Source of the DNA: Paracoccus albus
GTDB taxonomy: Bacteria; Pseudomonadota; Alphaproteobacteria; Rhodobacterales; Rhodobacteraceae
Direction: 5' to 3'
Length of the DNA stretch: 64,000 bases
Assembly: GCF_027913035.1 (NCBI RefSeq)
Contig: NZ_CP115775.1
Coordinates: forward strand, 1,488,001-1,552,000
The notes under the pieces were generated by a model, which made no database searches, was not told the DNA's origin, and saw nothing but the letters and a program-made list of their open reading frames with translations. This document shows positions 18,364-27,537 of the stretch, piece by piece. Position numbers and translations under genes: made by a program. The number at the start of each line of letters is the position of its first letter. Within the stretch, counting starts at the first letter, position 1.

Positions 18364-19620
18364 TTACATCGCGCCTTCGACCGCGTTCAGCATTTCTTCG
18401 GCAGCTTCCTCGCTGCTGTATTCGCCGTTGAAATGCGCGGTGATGACGTCATACATCGCGTTTTTCACCGCCGCCGGGTTGGCGTGGCCATGCCCCATGG
18501 AGCCGAGCAGTGTCCCGGCCTCGGAGGCCGCTGCCAGATCCTTCATGCCCTGCTTGCCGCAATCGTCGAAGCCTTCATCCGAAACGTCGGTCCGCGCCGG
18601 AACAGAGCCTTTCACCTGGTTGAATGCCGCCTGGAATTCCGGCGACTCCGCAGCCTTTGCCATTTCAAGCTGTGCGGTACGCGCACCTTCGTCATCCTGC
18701 TTGAACATGACGAACTGGTCGCTGTTGAAGGTCACCACGTCCTCGGTTCCGGGAACGCGGAAGCACAGGAAATCCTCGCCCGGCACCAACTCGGCCCGCA
18801 AAAATTCGCCCTTGGCCCAGTCACCCATGATCTGGAAAGCGGCCTCATCATTGATGACCATCGCCGAGGCGAGGTTCCAGTCGCGACCCGAGAAGTTCTC
18901 ATCCACTAATTCACGCAGCTGACCCATCTTGTTGAAGGCGTCGACCATCTCTGGCGAATTCAGCGCCTCGGGGTCGAGGTCGATCATCGAAGCCTGATAG
19001 AATTCCGGGCCGCCTGCGGCCAGAACCGCGCTGTCGAAGATCGTCGCTTCCTGCCAGGGCTGACCGCCATGAGCGAGCGCGACCTTGCCGGAATCCTTCA
19101 CTGCCTGCAAAGCTGCAATGAATTCGTCCCAAGTGGTCGGCTGAGCGATGCCAAGTTCGTCCAGAATGCCCTTATTCGCCCAGACCCAGTTGGTCGAATG
19201 GACGTTGACCGGCGCCGCGATCCAGTTGCCATCCGGTTTCGAGAAACGCTGAAGCGCCTCTGGAATAACTTCATCCCAGTTCTCGGCTTCGGCGGCCTCG
19301 TTCAGGTCAGCCAGAACATCGCCCTGTTCAACCCAGTCGAGGATATCAAAGCCCAGCATCTGCACGGCAGTCGGCGGGTTGCCAGAGGTGACACGGGCAC
19401 GAAGCGCGGTCATCGCCGCCTCACCGCCGCCACCGGCGACGGGCATGTCCTGCCAGCCGATGCCTTTCGATTCCAGATCCTCTTTCAGCACGTTCAGCGC
19501 AGCGGCCTCGCCACCTGCGGTCCACCAGTGCAGAACCTCAACCTCTTGCGCAGAAGCCGCCCCGGCCATCAGACCCAGAGACATTGCCGCAGTTGTCGCA
19601 AGTTTCATTTTCAAACGCAT
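18364..19620 (-). CDS. Sugar ABC transporter substrate-binding protein
   Basis: Periplasmic solute-binding protein (family 1/MalE-like), 418 residues. The signal peptide ([18 protein letters not shown]) is cleaved before [14 protein letters not shown], a typical CUT1 binding-protein opening. The start at 19620 is supported by GGAGG seven bases upstream. It is the first gene of the ABC/GMC operon and has a LacI-type operator match 24-37 bases upstream. The ligand is unknown; glucose/mannose- or glycoside-binding relatives share this opening motif. Confidence 0.94.
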   Translation of the reverse strand: MRLKMKLATTAAMSLGLMAGAASAQEVEVLHWWTAGGEAAALNVLKEDLESKGIGWQDMPVAGGGGEAAMTALRARVTSGNPPTAVQMLGFDILDWVEQGDVLADLNEAAEAENWDEVIPEALQRFSKPDGNWIAAPVNVHSTNWVWANKGILDELGIAQPTTWDEFIAALQAVKDSGKVALAHGGQPWQEATIFDSAVLAAGGPEFYQASMIDLDPEALNSPEMVDAFNKMGQLRELVDENFSGRDWNLASAMVINDEAAFQIMGDWAKGEFLRAELVPGEDFLCFRVPGTEDVVTFNSDQFVMFKQDDEGARTAQLEMAKAAESPEFQAAFNQVKGSVPARTDVSDEGFDDCGKQGMKDLAAASEAGTLLGSMGHGHANPAAVKNAMYDVITAHFNGEYSSEEAAEEMLNAVEGAM

Positions 19621-19643
19621 GGTTTCCTCCCTATAGCGTTATC

Positions 19644-19657
19644 TTTTATCGCTAACA
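19644..19657 (-). promoter_or_regulatory. Candidate LacI-family operator before the ABC operon
   Basis: On the minus strand the site reads TGTTAGCGATAAAA, matching 12 of 14 positions of the generic LacI-family palindrome TGTTAGCGCTAACA. A second, weaker half (TAACGCTA) follows immediately toward the gene. It sits in the 46-base gap between aldehyde dehydrogenase and the substrate-binding gene. The operon's own LacI regulator (9053-10054) is the obvious candidate to bind it. Confidence 0.55.
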
Positions 19658-19666
19658 TTCTGTCTG

Positions 19667-21190
19667 TCAGCTGTCACGCACCCAGTTTGCGCGTCCGCGT
19701 GCAACACGCAACTGGATCGTTTTAACTTCCAGATATTCCTCCAGCCCGTAGCGCCCCAATTCGCGGCCCTGCCCGCTTTCCTTCACCCCGCCAAAGGGCA
19801 TTTCGGCAAAGCCGTCCATCCAGGTATTCGTCCAGACGGTGCCCGCCTGCACCTTGCGGCTGAAGTTCAGGCAGGTGTGGATATCGCGGCTCCAGACGCC
19901 TGCCGACAGACCGTATGCCGCGTTGTTCGCCAGTGCGATGGCCTCATCCTCGTCCGAGAATGTCAGAACCGACAGGACCGGGCCGAAAACCTCTTCCTTG
20001 GCGATGGCCATATCGGGGGTCACATCGGCAACCACGGTCGGGCCATAAAAGCGCCCGTCCAGCCCCTCGACGTTCAGCGCCTCGCCACCCATCAGAACCT
20101 TCGCGCCGGCCCTCTTGGCCTCCTGAACATAGCTGTCGATCTTTTGCTGATGCGCGTCAGAGATGATCGCGCCGACCTGCGTGCGTTCATCCATCGGGTC
20201 GCCGAAGGGGACCTTTTCGGACAGGGACGTGACCTTGGCCAGCAGGCCATCGGCCACATCCTGATGCACGATGATCCGGCTGCCGGAATTGCAGCATTCG
20301 CCCATGTTGAAATAGACGCCGAAGACAATCGCATCCGCCGCCGCATCCAGATCGGCATCGGGAAAAATGACCTGCGGGTTCTTGCCGCCAAGCTCCAGCG
20401 AGACCTTTTTCAGCGTCCCCGCCGCCGATTCGACGATTTTCTTGCCGACGGCTGTCGAGCCGGTGAAGCTGACCATATCCACACGCGGATCGGTCGATAT
20501 CAGCGCGCCGACCGGATCGCCATAACCCAGCACGATATTCACCACGCCTGCGGGAATGCCCGCCTCGATCAGCAATTCGCCAAGGATCACCGTGGTGGAA
20601 GGGGTCATTTCGGACGGCTTGATCACCGCCGTGCAGCCCGCCGCGAGGGCAAAGGGCAGCTTCTGGCTGACGATCAGAAAGGGAAAGTTCCAGGGCGTAA
20701 TGATCCCCGCCACGCCGATCGGTTCTTTCAGCACCACTCCCAGCATATCCGGGCCGAGGTTATTGTGGCTTTCGCCATGCACCATCCGCGCCAGCGATGC
20801 CGCATAGCGCCACAGATCCGCCGCGCCTTCGATCTCGCCGCGTGCCTGCGCAATCGGTTTGCCGGATTCCAGAACCTCAAGCACCGCGATCCGCTCACGC
20901 TCGCGGTCGATCAGATCGGCCACCTTGTTCAGCAGCGCCGCGCGGTCCTTGCCCGGGCTTTCACGCCACGCCCCATCATCGAAGGCCGCACGCGCGGCGG
21001 CAATAGCAGCTTCGGTTTCAGCTTTGCCGCCTTTGGCCGATGTGCTGACGGTCACGCCATGCGAAGGCGACACGCGGTCAAACGTCGCGCCATCGGCGCT
21101 GTCCTGCCAGTCACCATTGATCAGGTGGCGGCCGGTAAAAGCTTCGGGAAGTTCTGCGCCGCTGGCGCCGATTACAGTCATCTTGGTCAT
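19667..21190 (-). CDS. Aldehyde dehydrogenase (NAD(P)-dependent)
   Basis: Oxidises an aldehyde to the acid; 507 residues. It shows the cofactor strand TPWNFPFLIVSQKLPFAL, the glutamate motif LELGGKNPQ, the catalytic cysteine region GECCNSGSR and the C-terminal MPFGGVKESGQGRELG. It belongs near the betaine/gamma-aminobutyraldehyde dehydrogenase branch. ATG 21190 follows the enoyl-CoA hydratase stop by one base; an upstream in-frame start at 21256 would overlap that gene deeply and is less likely. Last gene of the CoA-transferase operon. Confidence 0.93.
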   Translation of the reverse strand: MTKMTVIGASGAELPEAFTGRHLINGDWQDSADGATFDRVSPSHGVTVSTSAKGGKAETEAAIAAARAAFDDGAWRESPGKDRAALLNKVADLIDRERERIAVLEVLESGKPIAQARGEIEGAADLWRYAASLARMVHGESHNNLGPDMLGVVLKEPIGVAGIITPWNFPFLIVSQKLPFALAAGCTAVIKPSEMTPSTTVILGELLIEAGIPAGVVNIVLGYGDPVGALISTDPRVDMVSFTGSTAVGKKIVESAAGTLKKVSLELGGKNPQVIFPDADLDAAADAIVFGVYFNMGECCNSGSRIIVHQDVADGLLAKVTSLSEKVPFGDPMDERTQVGAIISDAHQQKIDSYVQEAKRAGAKVLMGGEALNVEGLDGRFYGPTVVADVTPDMAIAKEEVFGPVLSVLTFSDEDEAIALANNAAYGLSAGVWSRDIHTCLNFSRKVQAGTVWTNTWMDGFAEMPFGGVKESGQGRELGRYGLEEYLEVKTIQLRVARGRANWVRDS

Positions 21191-21191
21191 A

Positions 21192-21962
21192 TCAGGTCCC
21201 CGGAAAGGCGGGTTTGCGTTTCTCGGCAAAGGCGGCGACGCCTTCGGCTTTGTCATCTGTCGCGCCGATCATGCCCGCGCCAAGCGCCTCGATCAGTGCG
21301 GCCCGGTCTTCATTCGCACCGGCATGTATCATGTATTTCGCCACCTCCGTCGCGCGGGGTGAGGTTGTCATTAGCTTCGCCGCGATCACCTGCGCCGTGG
21401 CCAGCGGATCGTCCGAGACCTCGGCCACAAAGCCGCAATTCAGCGCCCGGTCGGCACCGATCATGCGCCCGAAGACGGCCATTTCCTTCAGCATCGGTTC
21501 AGGGATCAGCCGCGCCAGACGCTGCGTTCCCGACCAGCCCGGCACAATTCCGACCTGCGACTCCGGCAAGGCCAGCGTCGCGCCGGGGGCCATCACCCGA
21601 ATGTCGCTGCAGGCCGCCAGTTCCAGCCCGCCACCGAAGGCATGGGCATGGATAACCCCGATCACCGGCTTCGACAGCCGGGCAAGGCGATCAAAGATGC
21701 GATGCCCATCGCGCACCCAATGCCGCGCAAAATCAAAAGGCGACAGCGGCGCCCATGCCTTGATATCGGCACCTGCGCAGAAGGCGCGATCCCCCTCGCC
21801 CCGCAGAATCACGCAGCGGATCGCCGGATCACGCTCCAGCGTCGCGCAATGGGCGTCAAGCTGGGTCAGCATATCCGGCGTGAAGGCATTCAGCCGCGCC
21901 GGATTGTTCAGCACCAGCGTGGCGATGCCACCATCGGTTGCAAGATCAAGCGAGGCAGTCAT
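21192..21962 (-). CDS. Enoyl-CoA hydratase/isomerase (crotonase family)
   Basis: A 256-residue crotonase-fold enzyme acting on a CoA thioester. The oxyanion-hole segments are GDRAFCAGADIKA and HAFGGGLELAACSDI, and the C-terminal helix region has EGVAAFAEKRKPAF. The frame is open 127 codons further upstream, but ATG 21962 matches the family start (MTASLDLATDGGIATL) and overlaps the CoA-transferase stop by four bases. Exact activity (hydratase, hydrolase or isomerase) cannot be told from sequence alone. Confidence 0.92.
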   Translation of the reverse strand: MTASLDLATDGGIATLVLNNPARLNAFTPDMLTQLDAHCATLERDPAIRCVILRGEGDRAFCAGADIKAWAPLSPFDFARHWVRDGHRIFDRLARLSKPVIGVIHAHAFGGGLELAACSDIRVMAPGATLALPESQVGIVPGWSGTQRLARLIPEPMLKEMAVFGRMIGADRALNCGFVAEVSDDPLATAQVIAAKLMTTSPRATEVAKYMIHAGANEDRAALIEALGAGMIGATDDKAEGVAAFAEKRKPAFPGT

Positions 21963-23530
21963 AGCGACAGCTCCAACGCCGCTTTCGACAGCAGCGATTT
22001 CGGCATCTCGGTGGCATTCTCCGCCAGTTTCACCCGGCCCTGAGAGGCTTCGACAATATCGCGCTGCGCCTCGATCCCCGGCATGATCTCGGTCGCGATC
22101 AGACCATCGCGAGTCAGCCGGATCACGCAACGCTCGGTCACATAAAGGACCTTCTGCCCCGTTTCGACGGCGCGACGGCCCGAGAAGGTGACATGCTCGA
22201 CCGCTTCGACCATCTTGGTGAATTTGCCGGGCTTGCGGACGCGAAGTCCGTCCTCGGTCAGATCCAGATCGGCCCCGGCTTCGAAGAAACCGGAAAAGAC
22301 AATTTCGGGGGCATTGGCCGTTATGTCGACAAAGCCGCCGCAACCCGCTGTCAGGTAAGGCTTTTTACCAAGCTTCGAGACATTCACATTCCCCTCCACA
22401 TCGACTTCGAGGAAGGACAGGAAGGACAGGTCGAACCCGCCGCCCTGAAAGAAGGTGAATTGCTGCGGCGATGGCACGAACGCATCGGCGTTGGACGCGC
22501 AGCCGAAGGCGAAGCCGGTCAGGGGCATCCCGCCGACCGCGCCCTGTTCGATGGCCCATGTCACCGCGTCGGGGTGTCCGGCTTCCAGCAGGATGCGCGG
22601 CACCATGGCGCTGATCCCGAATCCCAGATTGGCGGTCTGGCCGCGCTTCAGCTCCATCGCGGCGCGGCGGGCGATGATCTTTTCGACACCATATTCCGCA
22701 AGACTGAAACTGTCCCATGGCCGCATGATCTCACCCGAAATCGCCGGATCGTAAGGCGTTTCGGTGGTCTGCATCTGATCTTCGGCCAGCACGATCAGAT
22801 CGACCAGATGACCCGGCACATGCACATCATGCGGGCGCAGCGATCCCCGCGCCGTGACCCGTTTGACCTGCGCGATAACCAGCCCGCCATGGTTGCGGGT
22901 GGTGATCGCCTGTTCCATGCCGCCCAGATATGCGCCTTCATGTTCATAGGTCAGGTTGCCATGTTCATCCGCCGTTGTGGCCCGGATGATCGCAACCTGC
23001 GGGATAATATTGGGGAAATGCAGCCAGGTCTGACCGTCGAAGTCGCGCCGATGCACGATGGGTTGTTCAGCGGCACGATCATTCATCGCGCAGCCTTCGC
23101 GGATCGGGTCGGCAAATGTATCCAGCCCCACCTGAGTCAGCACGCCGGGACGACGTGCGCCTGCATCGCGGTTCATGTCGAACATGATACCGGAGGGTAC
23201 GTTATAGGCCGCGACCCGGTTTTCGACGACCATCTTCCAGATCTCCGGCATCTCCAGCGAGGACGGCCCCGACGGATAGGACCCGGCCAGAATTCGCGCC
23301 AACAGCCCATCTTTGGCGATATGGTCGATGCCCTTCACGCCATACATGTCCCCCGCCGCGATGGGATGCAGCGTAGTCAGGTTCTGCGGATGGCCTTCGG
23401 CATCGAAGCGTTGACCAATGGCCGCCAGCACCGCGTCCGGACAACCAAGCGCCGAGGATGACGACACCGTCACCACGGCCCCATCCGGTATGCGCGACGC
23501 GGCCTCTGCCGCAGAGACGAGCTTCGACAT
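21959..23530 (-). CDS. Acyl-CoA:acetate/3-ketoacid CoA-transferase (fused alpha-beta)
   Basis: Single-chain family I CoA-transferase of 523 residues, with the alpha half at ~1-260 and the beta half at ~280-520. The catalytic glutamate lies in WAIEQGAVGGMP. It activates a carboxylate by moving CoA from a donor such as acetyl-CoA. The start is ATG 23530, overlapping the Gfo/Idh stop by one base (TGATG) with GGGGAG upstream; a GTG lies one codon earlier. With hydratase and aldehyde dehydrogenase next to it, it suggests a short acid imported by the TRAP or TTT system is processed as a CoA ester. Confidence 0.9.
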   Translation of the reverse strand: MSKLVSAAEAASRIPDGAVVTVSSSSALGCPDAVLAAIGQRFDAEGHPQNLTTLHPIAAGDMYGVKGIDHIAKDGLLARILAGSYPSGPSSLEMPEIWKMVVENRVAAYNVPSGIMFDMNRDAGARRPGVLTQVGLDTFADPIREGCAMNDRAAEQPIVHRRDFDGQTWLHFPNIIPQVAIIRATTADEHGNLTYEHEGAYLGGMEQAITTRNHGGLVIAQVKRVTARGSLRPHDVHVPGHLVDLIVLAEDQMQTTETPYDPAISGEIMRPWDSFSLAEYGVEKIIARRAAMELKRGQTANLGFGISAMVPRILLEAGHPDAVTWAIEQGAVGGMPLTGFAFGCASNADAFVPSPQQFTFFQGGGFDLSFLSFLEVDVEGNVNVSKLGKKPYLTAGCGGFVDITANAPEIVFSGFFEAGADLDLTEDGLRVRKPGKFTKMVEAVEHVTFSGRRAVETGQKVLYVTERCVIRLTRDGLIATEIMPGIEAQRDIVEASQGRVKLAENATEMPKSLLSKAALELSL

Positions 23531-24525
23531 CACTTCTCCCCGTAATCCACTGCCGTCCGCTGACCCGTCCGGGCCGCCTCCGCCACCGCCAGAGCGACGG
23601 CCAGCGATGCGATCCCGTCGCGGCCCGTCGCTGCTGGCTGGCCTTTGCCTTCGACTGCCGCGCCGAACAGGCGGGCGCTGCGGGGATAGACCTCTTCAGG
23701 ATCGAAGGCGACAGGAGTGACCTCCTTACCACGGCGCAGCATGATCTCGCCGCCGGGGCCCTGCATGACCTCACGCGCGATGATCGAGCCTTCTGTCCCG
23801 TGGATCTCGATCCCGGTGCCGGCATGGGCGTGGGTGAAGCTTTCATGCGCCATCACCTGCGCGCCTGACGGCATCGACCAGACCGACATCACGCTGTCCT
23901 CAACACCCTGCCCCAGCCCGCCAGAGGTTGCCTGCGCGACGACATCAACCGGGTCTTCGTCCAGATAGAAGCGCACCGTGTCGGCGTCATGAACAACGAT
24001 ATCCAGAATCACACCGCCCCCCGCGCCGGCATTGTCGATGCGCCAGCCCTGCAACTGCTCCGGCAGATGCACCGCATGGAACACGCGCAAGCTGAGGACC
24101 TGGCCGATCTCACCCTTCTGCACCAGATCGCGGATGGCGCGGTGATTGGCGCCGTTGCGCAGATGGTGGTTCGTCGCAAAGACCAACCCGGCATCTTCGG
24201 CGGCCTTCACCATACGCACCGCATCCGCGATATTCATCGCCAGAGGCTTTTCACACAGCACATGCTTGCCCGCCTTGATCGCGGCCATGGCCTGATCGAA
24301 GTGCTTTTCGTTCGTGGAGGAGATATAGACCGCATCCAGCCCCGGCAGCGCCAGCAGCTCATCAATGCTGGTCGTCGCGTTGGGAATGTCGTTCTTCGCC
24401 GCAAATTCATCCGCGCGTGACTGCCCGCCGCTTTGGACCGCGATCACCTCATGCCCGTTTTCGCGGAATGCCGGAATCATGCGAACCTCGGCAATATTGC
24501 TGGCACCGATCAAACCCAATTTCAT
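23530..24525 (-). CDS. Gfo/Idh/MocA-family oxidoreductase
   Basis: NAD(P)-dependent dehydrogenase of 331 residues. It has an N-terminal Rossmann domain (LGLIGASNIAEVRMIPAF), the EKP motif in GKHVLCEKPLAMN, and a C-terminal substrate domain with VHDADTVRFYL. Members act on sugars, inositols and derived lactones or keto forms. ATG 24525 gives the family start and length; the frame stays open to 24582 but the extra residues are unlike the family. It is the first gene after an operator-like palindrome and heads the CoA-transferase group. Confidence 0.9.
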   Translation of the reverse strand: MKLGLIGASNIAEVRMIPAFRENGHEVIAVQSGGQSRADEFAAKNDIPNATTSIDELLALPGLDAVYISSTNEKHFDQAMAAIKAGKHVLCEKPLAMNIADAVRMVKAAEDAGLVFATNHHLRNGANHRAIRDLVQKGEIGQVLSLRVFHAVHLPEQLQGWRIDNAGAGGGVILDIVVHDADTVRFYLDEDPVDVVAQATSGGLGQGVEDSVMSVWSMPSGAQVMAHESFTHAHAGTGIEIHGTEGSIIAREVMQGPGGEIMLRRGKEVTPVAFDPEEVYPRSARLFGAAVEGKGQPAATGRDGIASLAVALAVAEAARTGQRTAVDYGEK

Positions 24526-24547
24526 CGAAATCCCTCCCCAACCGATC

Positions 24548-24571
24548 AAAATTTGGACCGTTCCAAAATTT
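24548..24571. promoter_or_regulatory. Operator-like palindrome before the Gfo/Idh gene
   Basis: Plus-strand arms AAAATTTGGA (24548-24557) and TCCAAAATTT (24562-24571) flank a four-base centre and are complementary at 9 of 10 positions. The site lies 22-46 bases upstream of ATG 24525, within a 79-base gap after tctA. The spacing fits a dimeric repressor overlapping a promoter; IclR and GntR proteins bind sites of this general form. No such regulator is encoded in this cluster. Confidence 0.5.
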
Positions 24572-24604
24572 TCTAACCTCACCCTTCGATTCGGTCAAGT
24601 CGGC

Positions 24605-26086
24605 CTAGCGCCGGCGCCAGGCCTGCCAGATCGACAGAAGGATCAGCAGACCTGTTGCGATGGTAAAACCACAGGCGATCGGCCGTTCCAAAAACACCAT
24701 CGCATCACCGCGAGAGATAAGAAGCGCACGCCGCAAATTCGTCTCGATCAGCGGGCCAAGCACGAAGCCCAGCAGCAGCAGCGCCGGGCTGAAACGCGCG
24801 ATGGCCAGCAGGTATCCGGCCAATCCGATCAGTGCCACGGCAACGATATCAAAGGCCGAGCCGCGCACCGAATAGACGCCGAGGCAGACGAAAATCAGGA
24901 TCGCGGGATAGAGAAACCGGAAGGGAATGCGCAGCATCGACACCCAGATACCAATCAGCGGCAGGTTCAGGATCAGCAGCAGCAGGTTGCCGATCCCGAA
25001 GCTGACGACGAGACCCCAGAACATTTCCGGCCGCGCCTCCAGCATCAGTGGTCCGGGCTGGACGCCGTGGATCACCAACGCGCCCAGCATCAAGGCCATG
25101 ATCGGATCGCCGGGGATCCCGAGTGTCAGCGTCGGCACAAAGGCCGTGATCGAGGCGGCGTTATTCGCAGCCTCCGGTCCCGCGACACCTTCGACCGCGC
25201 CATTGCCGAAGCGCTCAGGACGGCGGGCGATACGTCGCTCCATCGCGTAGCTGAGAAAGCTGGACAGGGTGGAACCCGTGCCGGGCAATGCACCGAAGAA
25301 GCTGCCCAGCCCGGTGCCGCGCAGGGTCGGCCCGATCATCCGGCGCAGATCATCCCGCGTCGGCATCATCTGGCGCAGGCTGACCCGTTCCGGGGCCGCC
25401 TGACGTTCGGCATCGCGGATATTGGCGATGACCTCTGCCACGCCAAAAAGGCCCATCGCCAAAGCCACAAGGTTGATACCGTCCATCAGCTCTGTCTGGC
25501 CGAAGGTGAAACGCTGCGCGCCGGAATTCACATCCGTTCCGACACAACCAAGGATCAGGCCAAGCACAACCATCGCAAAGCCCTTCAGCGGGCGGTCGGA
25601 ACCGATGGTCGATGCCGCGACAAGACCAAGGATCATCATCGCCGCGTAATCCGCCGCACCGAAGGCGGTCGCGGCATGGCTGAGCCAGCCGGCAAGCACC
25701 ACCAGCACCACGATGCCAAGGATCGAACCCGCGAAAGAGGAAACCATTGAAACGAACAACGCCACCCCTGCCCGTCCCTGCCGCGCCATTGGATAGCCGT
25801 CCAGCGTCGTCACCGCCGATTGTGGCGTCCCCGGCAGGCGCAGCAGGATCGAGGCGACCGCACCGCCATATTGCGCCCCGTAATAGACGCCGGCCAGCAT
25901 GATCAGCGCCGCCTCGGGCGTGATGTAATAAGTGATTGGCAGCAGAAGCGAGATCGCTGCCATCGCCCCGATCCCGGGCAGCACACCGATGAAGGTGCCC
26001 AGCGTCACGCCCAGCAGGCAATAGATCAGCACGCCCGGTTGCAGGGCGACGCTGAAACCATATGCGATTCCTTCCAGTGTGGTCAT
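24605..26086 (-). CDS. tctA: Tripartite tricarboxylate transporter, large permease TctA
   Basis: Inner-membrane permease of 493 residues with about ten to twelve helices. Family segments are visible: LLGVTLGTFIGVLPGIGAMAAIS near the N-terminus, GAQYGGAVASILLRLPGTP, and LGIPGDPIMALMLGALVIHG. With TctB and TctC it forms a binding-protein-dependent secondary importer of a carboxylate. It overlaps tctB by four bases. The substrate is not predictable; members carry citrate, tartrate, terephthalate and others. Confidence 0.94.
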   Translation of the reverse strand: MTTLEGIAYGFSVALQPGVLIYCLLGVTLGTFIGVLPGIGAMAAISLLLPITYYITPEAALIMLAGVYYGAQYGGAVASILLRLPGTPQSAVTTLDGYPMARQGRAGVALFVSMVSSFAGSILGIVVLVVLAGWLSHAATAFGAADYAAMMILGLVAASTIGSDRPLKGFAMVVLGLILGCVGTDVNSGAQRFTFGQTELMDGINLVALAMGLFGVAEVIANIRDAERQAAPERVSLRQMMPTRDDLRRMIGPTLRGTGLGSFFGALPGTGSTLSSFLSYAMERRIARRPERFGNGAVEGVAGPEAANNAASITAFVPTLTLGIPGDPIMALMLGALVIHGVQPGPLMLEARPEMFWGLVVSFGIGNLLLLILNLPLIGIWVSMLRIPFRFLYPAILIFVCLGVYSVRGSAFDIVAVALIGLAGYLLAIARFSPALLLLGFVLGPLIETNLRRALLISRGDAMVFLERPIACGFTIATGLLILLSIWQAWRRR

Positions 26087-26529
26087 GGCAGCCTCAGCAA
26101 TACCGGCAGGCTCATCTTCAGACCCAGCACGAAAACGAGATAGGTCAGCGCTGTGACGACGACCGCCAGCACAATCCGCCAGAGCCAGCCTTTATGCGGT
26201 GCCGGCAGCGAGGCAACAAGCACGGATGCAAAGCAGGCCAGCACGACACCGAGCCGTGACATCCCCAGACCAAAGATCAATATGGCGGCAATCACCGCTG
26301 CCGCGTCCCACCACCGGATCGGCTGGGCCTCAGCACGCCTTCGCCATGCCGGAATGGCGATACCGACACCAAGAAGCGACAACAGGACGCCGAGCGTGAC
26401 CGGAAAGAAGCCGGGGCCCATCGCGCGGACGGTGCCGAAATCCAGCCGCAGCCCGGCATGGATGGCAACACCCACGCCGAGCAGGGCCATGACGGCCCCA
26501 CCACAGATATCCGCCCAGTCACGATGCAT
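26083..26529 (-). CDS. tctB: Tripartite tricarboxylate transporter, small permease TctB
   Basis: Small inner-membrane subunit of 148 residues with four predicted helices, as typical for TctB. It contains AMGPGFFPVTLGVLLSLLGVGIA, the conserved GPGFFP segment of the family. It sits between tctC (six-base gap) and tctA (four-base overlap). Confidence 0.88.
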   Translation of the reverse strand: MHRDWADICGGAVMALLGVGVAIHAGLRLDFGTVRAMGPGFFPVTLGVLLSLLGVGIAIPAWRRRAEAQPIRWWDAAAVIAAILIFGLGMSRLGVVLACFASVLVASLPAPHKGWLWRIVLAVVVTALTYLVFVLGLKMSLPVLLRLP

Positions 26530-26535
26530 CCCGGC

Positions 26536-27516
26536 TTACTGCGCCTCGATACGGTCGAGGACACCGCCCCACATCGCTGTGTCATCGGTGATCCGCTGGC
26601 TCAGATCCTCGGCGGAGCCGCCAGCGGCCTGCCAGCCCATATCCAACAGTTTCTGCTGCACGCTCTCATCGGCGAGGATCGCGTTGATCTCGGTATTCAG
26701 GCGGGCAATGATCGCTGGATCGGTATCGGCGGGGGCAATGAATGCGTTCCAAAGCTCTGCCTTGAAATCATCCGGCATACCGGCATTTCCGGCAATAACC
26801 GGCACGTCGGGGACTTGTGCGAACGGCTCTGCCGAGGTGACGCCCAGCATCTTCATCTTACCGGCCTCGACATGAGGCAAAGCTGCCGACGGGGCCATGA
26901 AACCTGAATCGATCTCACCACCCATGATCGAAGTCGTGACTTCGGCATAAGCGGTGAAGGGAACATGCAGCATCTCGATCCCGGCTTCGCTGTTGAACAG
27001 CTCTGCCGTCAGATGCGCGCCGGAGCCCTGCCCGACGGAACCGAAGGACAATGCACCCGGTTCGGCTTTCGCCAGATCGACGAAGCCCTGCAGATCATCG
27101 GCCTCGCTTTCGGCATTCACCGCCAGCACCAGCGGCGCTGTGGCGATCAGTGATATCGGCGCAATATCCGCCTCGACATCATAGCCGATATCGGGCACCA
27201 GCCGGGGCGAGGTCGTCAGCGGGCCGTTGATCGACGTGCCAATAGCATGACCGCCATCCGCATTGGCCAGCATCTGCTGGATGCCGATCACACCGCCCGC
27301 GCCTGGTTTGTTTTCAACGACAATGGGCTGACCCAGCTTCTCTGCCAGCGGTTCGGTGATGATCCGTGCCAGAAGATCGGGCGAAGACCCCGCCGGGAAG
27401 CCGACATAGACGTGAACGGGCTCACTAGGCCATTCGGCATCCTGCGCAAGCGCGGGCGATACGAAAGCGGCGGCACCTATTGCCAGTGCGGCGCGGCGGG
27501 TCAGTTGAGTGAACAT
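26536..27516 (-). CDS. tctC: Tripartite tricarboxylate transporter substrate-binding protein TctC
   Basis: Periplasmic binding protein of the Bug/TctC family, 326 residues. The N-terminus has a twin-arginine-like signal (TRRAALAIGAAAFVSPALAQ); Sec or Tat export cannot be decided. The mature start WPSEPVHVYVGFPAGSSPDLLAR and the PGAGGVIG segment are family hallmarks. AGGAGG precedes ATG 27516. It is first of tctCBA and 21 bases after the SDR stop. Confidence 0.93.
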   Translation of the reverse strand: MFTQLTRRAALAIGAAAFVSPALAQDAEWPSEPVHVYVGFPAGSSPDLLARIITEPLAEKLGQPIVVENKPGAGGVIGIQQMLANADGGHAIGTSINGPLTTSPRLVPDIGYDVEADIAPISLIATAPLVLAVNAESEADDLQGFVDLAKAEPGALSFGSVGQGSGAHLTAELFNSEAGIEMLHVPFTAYAEVTTSIMGGEIDSGFMAPSAALPHVEAGKMKMLGVTSAEPFAQVPDVPVIAGNAGMPDDFKAELWNAFIAPADTDPAIIARLNTEINAILADESVQQKLLDMGWQAAGGSAEDLSQRITDDTAMWGGVLDRIEAQ

Positions 27517-27537
27517 AAATTTTTCCTCCTGCTTGTT

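Noticed and set aside
19877..21655. Plus-strand open frame of 592 codons
   Set aside because: Antisense to aldehyde dehydrogenase and enoyl-CoA hydratase, both with intact catalytic motifs.
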